A DNA stretch of 37,173 nt, taken from assembly GCA_027621895.1 (NCBI GenBank), contig JAQCAK010000001.1, positions 1-37,173 of the forward strand, given 5' to 3'. Made by a program: the position numbers and the translations under genes. The notes under the pieces are model-generated. The model searched no databases. It was not told the origin of the DNA and saw only the letters and a program-made list of their open reading frames with translations. Below are positions 1 through 7,439 of the stretch, in pieces. Every line of letters starts with the position of its first letter. The first letter of the stretch is position 1. This stretch comes from Pseudomonadota bacterium (GTDB taxonomy: Bacteria > Pseudomonadota > Gammaproteobacteria > Pseudomonadales > Azotimanducaceae).

Positions 1-1
1 T

Positions 2-2218
2 ATGGACGGAGATGTCTCTCCCCTCCTCGACTCAATGAACGAACGCCAGCGGGAAGCGGTGGCCGCGCCCCGGGGCAGTGCGCTGGTACTCGCGGGTGCT
101 GGCAGTGGTAAAACCCGGGTGCTGGTGCATCGTATCGCCTGGTTGATTCAGACCGAGGGTCTCTCTCCATTCAGCATCCTGGCGGTGACCTTTACCAACA
201 AGGCCGCAGCAGAAATGCGGGGCCGCATCGAACAGTTGCTGTCACTGCCTGCCCGGGGTATGTGGGTTGGTACTTTTCATGGCATCGCCCATCGCCTGCT
301 TCGGGCTCACTACCAGGAAGCGAAACTGCCGCAGAACTTCCAGATACTCGATGGAGATGATCAGCTGCGGCTGGTCAAGCGGGGGATCGCCAGCCTCGAG
401 ATTGATGAAAAAAAATGGCCGGCCAGACAGGCCGTCTGGTGGATTAACAGCCAGAAAGACGAGGGCCTGCGACCGGAGCATATCGAGGATTACGGTGACC
501 TGTACCTGCAGACCCATCTGCAGATCTATCGTGCCTACGAGGATGCCTGTCGCCGGGGCGGGATGGTGGATTTTGCTGAACTCCTGTTGCGCGCCCATGA
601 ACTCTGGCTGAAGAATCCCACGATTCTGAAACACTACCAGGATCGCTTTGCCGCCCTGCTGGTGGACGAGTTTCAGGATACCAACACGATCCAGTATGCA
701 TGGCTCAGGGTACTGGCGGGTGACAAGGACAACCTCATGGTGGTGGGTGATGATGACCAGTCGATCTATGGCTGGCGGGGTGCCCGCATTGAAAATATTC
801 AGCAGTTCACCAGGGATTTTCCGAATGCGGTAACGATCCGTCTTGAGCAGAACTATCGCTCGACTTCCAACATTCTGAAGGCGGCCAACGGTCTCATTGA
901 TAACAATGCCGGGCGACTTGGCAAGGAACTCTGGACTGAACTGGGTGAAGGTGACCAGGTTCAGCTCTATGGTGGCTACAACGAGATTGATGAAGCCCGT
1001 TTCATTGTCGAGCGAATAAAGTCCTGGGTCGATGAAGGCAACTGCTATTCAGAAGCGGCCATACTCTACCGGTCCAACGCCCAGTCCCGTGTCCTGGAAG
1101 AAGCGCTGTTGCGCGCCCAGATGCCCTATCGCATTTACGGGGGTCAGCGCTTTTTTGAACGGGCGGAAATTCGCAATGTGCTGGCCTACATGCGGCTGAT
1201 CTCACACCGGGATGCTGATGCTGCATTTGAACGGGTGATCAACACGCCGACCCGGGGAATCGGTGAAAAAAGTGTCGCCGAGATTCGTGCCATGGCAAGA
1301 GCAGAGGGTATAGCTCTCTGGCAGGCGGCCAGAAAGATTGTCGATAACCAGTTGATGTCTGGCAGGGCACGCAACGCCATCGGTGCGTTTCTTGACCTGA
1401 TCGATGCCCTGGACGACAAGACCGTTGAATCCGACCTGAGCGAACTGGTTGAGACCGTGATCGAGGAATCAGGTCTGCGTGATTTCCACAGGAAAGAAGG
1501 GGGCGAACGGGGCCAGGCCCGGTTGGAGAACATGGCGGAACTGGTGACCGCTGCAAAAACCTTCAATCCCGCAGATGACTATGTCTTTGACGGGGAAGAC
1601 GCGACTGGCGCGATGGAGGAATTGACGATTCTGGATGAATTCCTGGCGCATGCTGCGCTGGAAGCCGGAGAAGGCCAGGGAAATCCGAATGACGACTGTG
1701 TGCAGTTGATGACCATGCACAGCGCCAAGGGTCTGGAGTTCCCGCTGGTCTTCCTTGCCGGGATGGAAGACGGTCTGTTTCCTCACATGATGTCCATGGA
1801 AGAACCGGGTCGGTTGGAAGAAGAAAGACGCCTCTGCTATGTGGGTGTGACCCGAGCCATGAAACGGCTCTACCTCACCTACGCTGAATCCAGGAGAATA
1901 CACGGCAATGAGACCATGAACCGGCCGTCCCGGTTCATCAGCGAAATGCCGGAAGAGGTGATCCAGGAAGTCAGGCTGAACAGCACAGTCGTGATGCCGA
2001 CAGCCGCCAGCACCATGCGAACGATGAGGTATGACGGATCCGCTGTCACCGGAACGGACCTGAAGCTGGGTCAGCGGGTTTTCCACGAGAAGTTTGGTGA
2101 AGGTGTGGTCATGAGCTACGAGGGTTCGGGTTCATCGGCCCGGGTTCAGATCAATTTTTCTGACGTCGGATCCAAGTGGCTGGTGATGGCCTACGCGAAC
2201 CTCAAACCCGTGGGGTAA
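2..2218 (+). CDS. uvrD: DNA helicase II UvrD
   Basis: Superfamily 1A 3'-5' DNA helicase that acts in nucleotide excision repair and mismatch repair and strips proteins such as RecA from DNA. The 738-residue protein carries the expected motifs in order: Walker A AGAGSGKT (31-38), motif II VDEFQDTN (221-228), motif III GDDDQSIYGWRG (249-260), QNYRS, then MTMHSAKGLEF and CYVGVTRAM in the second RecA-like half. The C-terminus has the Tudor-like tail typical of UvrD/PcrA (GQRVFHEKFGEG followed by a beta-rich segment). Length is close to E. coli UvrD (720). The ATG at base 2 gives the usual N-terminus, so the gene looks complete although its promoter lies outside the window. Rep is the main alternative, but the Tudor-like tail and length favour UvrD. 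Confidence 0.96.
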   Translation: MDGDVSPLLDSMNERQREAVAAPRGSALVLAGAGSGKTRVLVHRIAWLIQTEGLSPFSILAVTFTNKAAAEMRGRIEQLLSLPARGMWVGTFHGIAHRLLRAHYQEAKLPQNFQILDGDDQLRLVKRGIASLEIDEKKWPARQAVWWINSQKDEGLRPEHIEDYGDLYLQTHLQIYRAYEDACRRGGMVDFAELLLRAHELWLKNPTILKHYQDRFAALLVDEFQDTNTIQYAWLRVLAGDKDNLMVVGDDDQSIYGWRGARIENIQQFTRDFPNAVTIRLEQNYRSTSNILKAANGLIDNNAGRLGKELWTELGEGDQVQLYGGYNEIDEARFIVERIKSWVDEGNCYSEAAILYRSNAQSRVLEEALLRAQMPYRIYGGQRFFERAEIRNVLAYMRLISHRDADAAFERVINTPTRGIGEKSVAEIRAMARAEGIALWQAARKIVDNQLMSGRARNAIGAFLDLIDALDDKTVESDLSELVETVIEESGLRDFHRKEGGERGQARLENMAELVTAAKTFNPADDYVFDGEDATGAMEELTILDEFLAHAALEAGEGQGNPNDDCVQLMTMHSAKGLEFPLVFLAGMEDGLFPHMMSMEEPGRLEEERRLCYVGVTRAMKRLYLTYAESRRIHGNETMNRPSRFISEMPEEVIQEVRLNSTVVMPTAASTMRTMRYDGSAVTGTDLKLGQRVFHEKFGEGVVMSYEGSGSSARVQINFSDVGSKWLVMAYANLKPVG

Positions 2219-2245
2219 ACTGGCGCTGGCACTGGCAATGGCCTG

Positions 2246-2265
2246 GACAGCCCCCAGGGGGTGTC
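2246..2265 (+). terminator. Hairpin after uvrD, possible terminator
   Basis: A GC-rich inverted repeat, GACA-g-CCCCC facing GGGGG-TGTC, begins 28 bases after the uvrD stop. It could form a very stable hairpin with one bulged G. There is no T-run after it, so it is not a textbook intrinsic terminator. It may act with Rho or protect the 3' end. It contains the GTG at 2261, which argues against that GTG being the start of the next gene. Confidence 0.35.
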
Positions 2266-2308
2266 GGCTGTGCTGAAGAATCGAAATTTAACCCAAGGTA
2301 AACAGACT

Positions 2309-3397
2309 ATGCTGTTAAGAATGACCGCCCTAATTCTCACTCTCACAGTTGCCGCCTGTGGTGGCGAGCAGACGGCTGCAACTGCCGGTGCAGCGGCAAC
2401 TTCCCAGGAGGTCTACAAGTGGAGCATGGTCACAACCTGGCCGAAGAACCTGCCCGGTATGGGTATCGCACCTGAAACCATTGCCAAAAAAGTGAAGGAG
2501 ATGAGCAATGGTCGCCTGGTCATCAAGGTTTACGGTGCCGGCGAAGTTGTGGGTCCGATGGAAGTCTTCGATGCGGTGTCTCTCGGCACGGTGCAGATGG
2601 GTCATGGCGCCGCCTACTACTGGAAAGGGAAAGATCCCGCGACCCAGTTTTTCACAGCGGTGCCGTTTGGCCTGACCGCACAGGAAATGAATGGCTGGCT
2701 CCTGCATGGCGGCGGTCTTGAACTCTGGCGGGAACTCTATGCGCAGTACGATCTGGTGCCCTTTCCCGCGGGTAACACCGGGGTGCAGATGGCAGGCTGG
2801 TTCAACAAGGAAATCAATTCCCTGGATGATATGAAAGGTCTGAAGATGCGGATTCCCGGTCTGGGCGGTGAGGTCTTTGAACGGTTGGGTGGCACGGCAG
2901 TCAGTATGGCGGGTGGCGACATATACACCAGCATGCAGACCGGTGTCATTGACGCAACCGAATGGGTGGGACCATACAACGATCTGGCATTCGGACTGCA
3001 CCAGGTTGCGAAGTACTACTATTATCCCGGATGGCAGGAACCTGGACCCAACCTGGAACTCATTGTTAACAAGGATGCCTGGGACACCCTGCCGGACGAC
3101 CTGAAGGCCATAGTGGAAAACGCGGCCCTGGCGGTCAACGCAGACCTGCTTGCGGAGTACACAGCGCGTAACAATGCAGCGCTGCGGGAACTGGTCGATG
3201 AGCACGGGGTGCAACTACGTCGATTGCCGGACGATGTGCTGAAGGAACTGCAGGTCATCTCGGAAGAGCTGACCGCGAAAGCCATTGATCGTGACAGCGA
3301 TCTTGCCAGGCGAATCTACGAGTCTTTCAAGCAGTATCAGAAGGACGTTGTGGCCTATCACGAAATTTCAGAGCGTGCCTATATCAATGCAAGATAG
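2309..3397 (+). CDS. TRAP transporter substrate-binding lipoprotein, DctP/TakP-like
   Basis: Extracytoplasmic solute receptor of a tripartite ATP-independent (TRAP) transporter; it captures an organic acid and delivers it to the permease. From the ATG at 2309 the protein has 362 residues. It begins with a hydrophobic signal and a lipobox VAAC, so Cys17 would be lipidated. The family arginine that binds the ligand carboxylate lies in GLKMRIPG (Arg181), followed by DATEWVGPYND (215-225) and YYYPGWQEPG (237-246), features of the 2-oxo-acid-binding (TakP-like) branch. An in-frame GTG at 2261 would add 16 residues before the signal and sits in a hairpin, so ATG 2309 with AAGG at 2295-2298 is preferred. 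The gene converges on the permease genes at 3433-5306. The substrate is inferred, not proven; the +2 residue after Cys is Gly, not the inner-membrane retention Asp. Confidence 0.85.
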   Translation: MLLRMTALILTLTVAACGGEQTAATAGAAATSQEVYKWSMVTTWPKNLPGMGIAPETIAKKVKEMSNGRLVIKVYGAGEVVGPMEVFDAVSLGTVQMGHGAAYYWKGKDPATQFFTAVPFGLTAQEMNGWLLHGGGLELWRELYAQYDLVPFPAGNTGVQMAGWFNKEINSLDDMKGLKMRIPGLGGEVFERLGGTAVSMAGGDIYTSMQTGVIDATEWVGPYNDLAFGLHQVAKYYYYPGWQEPGPNLELIVNKDAWDTLPDDLKAIVENAALAVNADLLAEYTARNNAALRELVDEHGVQLRRLPDDVLKELQVISEELTAKAIDRDSDLARRIYESFKQYQKDVVAYHEISERAYINAR

Positions 3398-3432
3398 TGG
3401 CGGAAACTGGTATCCCGCTGCCCTGGTCCGCC

Positions 3433-4797
3433 TTACTGGTACAGCCGGTCCGGTAGCCAGGTGGCCAGATCCGGCAGAAATGCCAGCGTGACCAGCATTG
3501 CCAGCTGAATCAGGATGAAAGGCACCACACCCCGATAGATGTCCTGCGTTCTGACTTCTGCCGGCGCCACGCCCCTGAGATAAAACAGCGCGAACCCGAA
3601 AGGCGGTGTCAGAAACGAGGTTTGCAGATTCAGTGCGATCATGACGCCCAGCCAGACCGGGTCGACCCCCATCGCCATCAGCACCGGCCCCACGATGGGG
3701 ACGACCACAAAGGTGATCTCGATAAAATCAAGGATGAAACCCAGCAGGAAGATCACCAGCATGACCACGAAGGTGGCTGCCATGGCGCCGCCTGGCAGGG
3801 AATGGAACATCTCGTGAACCAGTTCCTCACCACCATAGCCGCGGAATACGAGCGAAAACATCGAGGCACCGATCAGGATGAAAAACACCATGCAGGTTGT
3901 TTTGGTGGTGGAAAGGGCGATTTCGCGCAGTTGCGCGATCGATAGTGTCCCCCTGAACAGGGCGAGAATCAGAGCGCCGAGTGCGCCGACACCGGCAGCT
4001 TCCGTGGGTGTCGCGATACCTCCCAGGATAGAGCCGAGAACAGCCACGATCAGCAGCAGCGGTGGAAAAATACTGGCCAGCAGTTCGCCCGCGCTGACTT
4101 CGCCCTGCTCCACCGGCGGTGCCTTGTCGGGTTGAATCAGCGCCGTGACCGTGACAAAGATGGCGTACAGCACGACCAGTATCAGACCGGGAATGATGGC
4201 GCCTGCAAACAGATCGCCCACGGATACGGTTTTGGGGTTGAATATGCCCATCGAGAGCTGCGCCTGCTGGTAGGCATTGGACAGCACATCTCCAAGCAGC
4301 ACCAGGGCGATGGAAGGCGGAATGATCTGTCCCAGTGTCCCGGTCGCACAGATGGTGCCGGTTGCCAGAGGCACGTTGTATCTTGCTTTCAGCATGGCAG
4401 GCAATGACATCAAGCCCATGGTCACCACGGTCGCGCCAACTATCCCGGTGCTGGCAGCCATGAGCATTCCAACGATGGTCACAGAAAGACCGAGGCCGCC
4501 GGGCAGCCTGCCGAAAGCGCGACTCATGGAATCGAGTAACTGCTCTGCGATCCTGGACTTCTCGAGGGTCACACCCATCAGCACGAACAGGGGAACAGCC
4601 ACCAGCGTCTGGTTTGAAATGATGCTGAACAGCCGGTTAGGCATGGCCGTCATCAGTGCTGCATCAAAAGTACCGGTAGCGACACCGATGCCCGCGGCAA
4701 TCAGCGCAGTCCCTGCCAGTGACAGGGCCACCGGGTATCCCAGCAGCAGCACCAGGACCACAGCGATGAACAGGATGACAGGCGCAAATTCCATCAT
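3433..4797 (-). CDS. TRAP transporter large permease subunit (DctM-like)
   Basis: Large membrane subunit of a TRAP transporter, the part that carries the substrate across the inner membrane using the Na+ or H+ gradient. The 454-residue protein is hydrophobic throughout, with about a dozen predicted helices. It has family segments such as GTLGQIIPPSI, a first helix of the type FIAVVLVLLLGYPVALSLAG, and ATPTEAAGVGALGAL in the second half. Length is typical for DctM. Its start overlaps the end of the small permease gene by four bases (ATGA type), so the two are translated together. The matching binding protein is encoded on the opposite strand just beyond its 3' end. Confidence 0.9.
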   Translation of the reverse strand: MMEFAPVILFIAVVLVLLLGYPVALSLAGTALIAAGIGVATGTFDAALMTAMPNRLFSIISNQTLVAVPLFVLMGVTLEKSRIAEQLLDSMSRAFGRLPGGLGLSVTIVGMLMAASTGIVGATVVTMGLMSLPAMLKARYNVPLATGTICATGTLGQIIPPSIALVLLGDVLSNAYQQAQLSMGIFNPKTVSVGDLFAGAIIPGLILVVLYAIFVTVTALIQPDKAPPVEQGEVSAGELLASIFPPLLLIVAVLGSILGGIATPTEAAGVGALGALILALFRGTLSIAQLREIALSTTKTTCMVFFILIGASMFSLVFRGYGGEELVHEMFHSLPGGAMAATFVVMLVIFLLGFILDFIEITFVVVPIVGPVLMAMGVDPVWLGVMIALNLQTSFLTPPFGFALFYLRGVAPAEVRTQDIYRGVVPFILIQLAMLVTLAFLPDLATWLPDRLYQ

Positions 4798-5306
4798 TGC
4801 CTGAGTCCTGCAAGCCTGGCGACGCCCTTCAGGATTTCTGCAATACCCTGCAGCAGCAATAGAAGAGCCATGACAGGAATCAGGGTCTTCATCAGGTAAA
4901 TGCCGGGTAATCCACCCGGCTGGCCTGAGGATTCCCGTAGCTTCCAGGCGAAATTCACATAGTCCAGACTGATCCAGAAGATAAACAAGCTGACCGGCAC
5001 CAGGAAAAAAAAGTGCCCGGCCATATCAACCAGGGTTTTTGTGCGCTCGGACATGCGCTCATAAAACACATCGACCCTGACGTGACCGCGTTCTTTCAGG
5101 GTGAATCCGATGCCCAGCATGAAAACCAGGCCATGCATGTACATCACGGATTCCTGCAGGGCGATAGAGCCGATGCTGAAGACATAGCGGGCCAGCACGA
5201 CAGCACAGGTGACCAGGACCATCGCGAGCGTGAGCCAGGCGATTCCCCGCCCGACCAGGTCACTGAGCTTTTCTATGATGTCAACGATCCGGTTGATCAT
5301 GCCCAC
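4794..5306 (-). CDS. TRAP transporter small permease subunit (DctQ-like)
   Basis: Small four-helix membrane subunit of the TRAP transporter, which pairs with the large permease and is required for transport. The 170-residue protein has hydrophobic segments near residues 19-38, 52-70, 90-112 and 140-160. It also has the family pattern ALQESVMYMHGLVFMLG followed by HVRVDVFYERMS. It lies directly upstream of the large permease with a four-base overlap. The aminotransferase gene ends 57 bases upstream on the same strand, so all three could be on one transcript. Small permeases diverge quickly; the call rests on both motif and position. Confidence 0.87.
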   Translation of the reverse strand: MGMINRIVDIIEKLSDLVGRGIAWLTLAMVLVTCAVVLARYVFSIGSIALQESVMYMHGLVFMLGIGFTLKERGHVRVDVFYERMSERTKTLVDMAGHFFFLVPVSLFIFWISLDYVNFAWKLRESSGQPGGLPGIYLMKTLIPVMALLLLLQGIAEILKGVARLAGLRQ

Positions 5307-5363
5307 TGGCTAACTGAGACAATCGCGCGAGATATTAGCAGAATTGGGACAGCTCCAGAGGTC

Positions 5364-6233
5364 TCAGTCGTCAAAAAACCGGCTGTCATCCAATGCAGAT
5401 GTAAAAGCCTGTTTCAGCGCCAGATAGACGGGTCCCGGAGATTGCGGGATCTTTCTGCCTGAAACCTCCCTCACAGGGATCAGCTCTGCACCGGTGCCTG
5501 ACAGAAAGCATTCGTCTGCAACATAGATATCGTAGGGTGTGATCGACTTTTCCAGAAAGGGAATATCCAGTGTACCCGCCAGTTCGGCGAGAATGCCGCG
5601 GGTAATACCCTCCAGAGCACCATCTGTCACAGGTGGTGTGATGATCTTTCCAGACTGCACAATAAACAGGTTATCTGCTGTCCCTTCTGCAACATAACCG
5701 GCCCGATTCAGCACCACGGCTTCATCGGCCCCGGCATCATTGGCCTCCAGTCGAGCCATAATCTGGTTGAGGTAATTGAGACTCTTGATTCGCGCATCGA
5801 GCTGATCCCCGGCAAGTCGGCGTGTACTGGCAATAATCAATCGCGCACCCAGTTCCCGGACTGAGTCTGAAACCATGGACAGCTGGTCAGCAATCATGAC
5901 GACATTGCCTGCCTTGCAGTGTCTGGGATCAATGCCGAGAGGGCCGGAACCCCGGGTCACGATCAGTCGAATATATCCATCGCGGCAGTTCGACGCCTCA
6001 ATGAGCTGGTCCAGCGCAACATTCAAAGCTCCGGTCTCCATGGGCATGGGTATGGAAAGAGCCCGGGCGCTGTTCTTCAGGCGTTGCAGGTGAGCACCCC
6101 GTTTCAGAATACGCCCGTTGTAGAATCGCAGGCCTTCGAAGACGCCGTCACCATAGAGAAACCCGTGATCATTGACGGGGATATGGGCGTTTTCTGACGT
6201 GCACAAAACACCGTTGATAGAGCAGGCTTGCAT
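5364..6233 (-). CDS. Class IV aminotransferase, branched-chain amino acid type
   Basis: PLP-dependent fold-type IV transaminase. Closest by pattern to branched-chain amino acid aminotransferases (2-oxo acid plus glutamate to branched-chain amino acid plus 2-oxoglutarate). D-amino acid transaminase and aminodeoxychorismate lyase are the other members of the fold. In 289 residues it shows YGDGVFEGLRFY (27-38), catalytic Lys150 in RIKSLNYLN, VAEGTADNLF (181-190) with the PLP-contacting Glu183, LEGITRG (207-213) and LSGTGAELIPV (244-254). The ATG is preceded by AGGAG at good spacing. It sits between a TrmB-family regulator and TRAP permeases, so transamination of an imported 2-oxo acid is a reasonable inference. 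Exact substrate is not decided by the sequence. Confidence 0.85.
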   Translation of the reverse strand: MQACSINGVLCTSENAHIPVNDHGFLYGDGVFEGLRFYNGRILKRGAHLQRLKNSARALSIPMPMETGALNVALDQLIEASNCRDGYIRLIVTRGSGPLGIDPRHCKAGNVVMIADQLSMVSDSVRELGARLIIASTRRLAGDQLDARIKSLNYLNQIMARLEANDAGADEAVVLNRAGYVAEGTADNLFIVQSGKIITPPVTDGALEGITRGILAELAGTLDIPFLEKSITPYDIYVADECFLSGTGAELIPVREVSGRKIPQSPGPVYLALKQAFTSALDDSRFFDD

Positions 6234-6357
6234 TTTGGTCTCCTCTTGCTGGACCTTTCACATTGTTAAAAGAACAGTTGATCGTTGACAGACACAGGCG
6301 CTGGCCTTGCATGACGCGAATCCCGGCACAGTGAATCTGTGTGATGGCTCAGCAGTG

Positions 6358-7158
6358 TCATGCATCAGCATCGAAAACGTCCCGGAGCCGCGCATAGTCT
6401 TCGCCGAAGCGTGAAGTGACCGCCGGGTGCAGGAACCGGGTGACCTTGGTGATGTAAACATCGTGTTTGACGTAATCCTCGGCGACGGTGACGAAACTCT
6501 CGTTCCGCGACCAGGCGCCCTCTACCCGGCCATCCGCCAGGTAGTTTGCAATCGCCACGGTGGTGCTGTCTGACACCACCGTCAGGCCCCGGCCGCCCTT
6601 TTCCTGGTAAAGGGTCCTCTCGGCGGGATGATGGTAGGTGGCACCAATGCTGACCGCAGGTTCGCCAAAGTGCACCAGTGCGATTTTGACGCCCCGTTGC
6701 TCGGCGTCGCGTAATGCGGATTCGCTCCAGGCCAGCTCCTCCGGCCAGAGCGAGATGAGCAGGGTTCGGGATGCCTGATTGATCAGCTGCAGGACCCGGC
6801 CCTGTATCTCGGCATTGTCCATCAGTGGCCAGACAAGATTATTGCGCGTGGAGAGTGGCGCCTTCTGAAGTTCCGGCAGCAGGCTTTCAGTTTCATTAAT
6901 CGTGCTGGTCCTGATGCGTTCCATCAGGTCGGCAGGCTCCATGGCGAGATACTGGTGATTGCCTGCATCATCCGGATGCGACTGCAGGATACCCCGTTCC
7001 GTCAGTCGAGCCACGGTTTCGTAAATCTTGGAAGTCGGCAATCCTGCCTGCTTGGCAATTTCGTAGGCGCTGGCTGGCTGACAACTGAGCAGCGCCAGAT
7101 AGGCTTTCGCCTCGTTGGCCGTAAAGCCGAGCTGTTTAAGACGCTCAACAGTACCCAT
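6358..7158 (-). CDS. TrmB-family transcriptional regulator
   Basis: DNA-binding regulator with an N-terminal winged helix-turn-helix of the TrmB type (roughly residues 1-70, with FTANEAKAYLALL and GLPTSKIYETVARLTERG). A C-terminal ligand-sensing half of about 150 residues follows (SLWPEELAWSE, then GGRGLTVVSDSTTVAIANYL). The 266-residue length fits the family. TrmB-type proteins were defined as sugar-sensing regulators in archaea; bacterial members are mostly uncharacterised. The ATG is preceded by AGAGGG at six bases. A promoter and a perfect palindrome lie just upstream, suggesting self-regulation. The aminotransferase and TRAP permease genes follow on the same strand and are the likely targets. 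This protein is unrelated to the tRNA methyltransferase TrmB encoded at 31982-32650. Confidence 0.82.
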   Translation of the reverse strand: MGTVERLKQLGFTANEAKAYLALLSCQPASAYEIAKQAGLPTSKIYETVARLTERGILQSHPDDAGNHQYLAMEPADLMERIRTSTINETESLLPELQKAPLSTRNNLVWPLMDNAEIQGRVLQLINQASRTLLISLWPEELAWSESALRDAEQRGVKIALVHFGEPAVSIGATYHHPAERTLYQEKGGRGLTVVSDSTTVAIANYLADGRVEGAWSRNESFVTVAEDYVKHDVYITKVTRFLHPAVTSRFGEDYARLRDVFDADA

Positions 7159-7188
7159 TGAATTCCCTCTTCCGCGAACGATCGCTAG

Positions 7189-7206
7189 TAACTACCCAAG
7201 TAGTTA
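7189..7206 (-). promoter_or_regulatory. Perfect palindrome, candidate operator of the TrmB-family regulator
   Basis: TAACTAC-CCAA-GTAGTTA is a perfect 7-base inverted repeat with a 4-base centre, 31 bases upstream of the regulator's ATG. It lies just after the predicted transcription start (about +10 to +27), the classic place for a repressor to block its own gene. I saw no second copy upstream of the aminotransferase or the TRAP binding protein. Assignment to this regulator is inference. Confidence 0.55.
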
Positions 7207-7222
7207 TTAAAATGCAGGCGGC

Positions 7223-7251
7223 ACTATAATGAAACCGATCGCATCGTGCAA
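7223..7251 (-). promoter_or_regulatory. Sigma-70-type promoter of the TrmB-family regulator
   Basis: Read on the minus strand, TTGCAC (7251-7246) and TATAGT (7228-7223) are separated by exactly 17 bases. The -10 box matches the consensus at five of six positions, the -35 at three. Transcription would start near 7216, upstream of the palindrome. Confidence 0.5.
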
Positions 7252-7439
7252 GCAGGGGCTATCTGTCCTGGACTTGTTTCCAGACTGCAACATAAAGCGG
7301 CTCGATACTGCCCCCGGGCGATGGTAAGCAGTGGTAAACAGCCCGGCAGACTTTCTATTAACCCAGCGACTTTTTGCCCGTCCGCGCGGGGGGTCAGGCA
7401 TGGCTCGGAAAGTGTTTTATAAGCTATTGAAATATAGGA

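Noticed and set aside
2330..3214. 294-codon minus-strand frame opposite the TRAP binding protein gene
   Set aside because: Antisense shadow of a recognised gene; no signal, domain or ribosome binding site.
3399..3432. GGCGGA...TCCGCC pair spanning the gap between the TRAP receptor and permease genes, considered as a bidirectional terminator
   Set aside because: Only six pairs around a 22-base loop and no T-run on either strand; too weak to call.
6327..6341. CACAG-TGAAT-CTGTG hairpin downstream of the TrmB-family gene, considered as a terminator
   Set aside because: Five base pairs without a T-run; it could equally be chance, and the genes on either side may be cotranscribed.
7207..7401. 64-codon minus-strand frame in the ubiA-regulator gap
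   Set aside because: Basic, low-complexity product, no ribosome binding site, and it overlaps the predicted regulator promoter.
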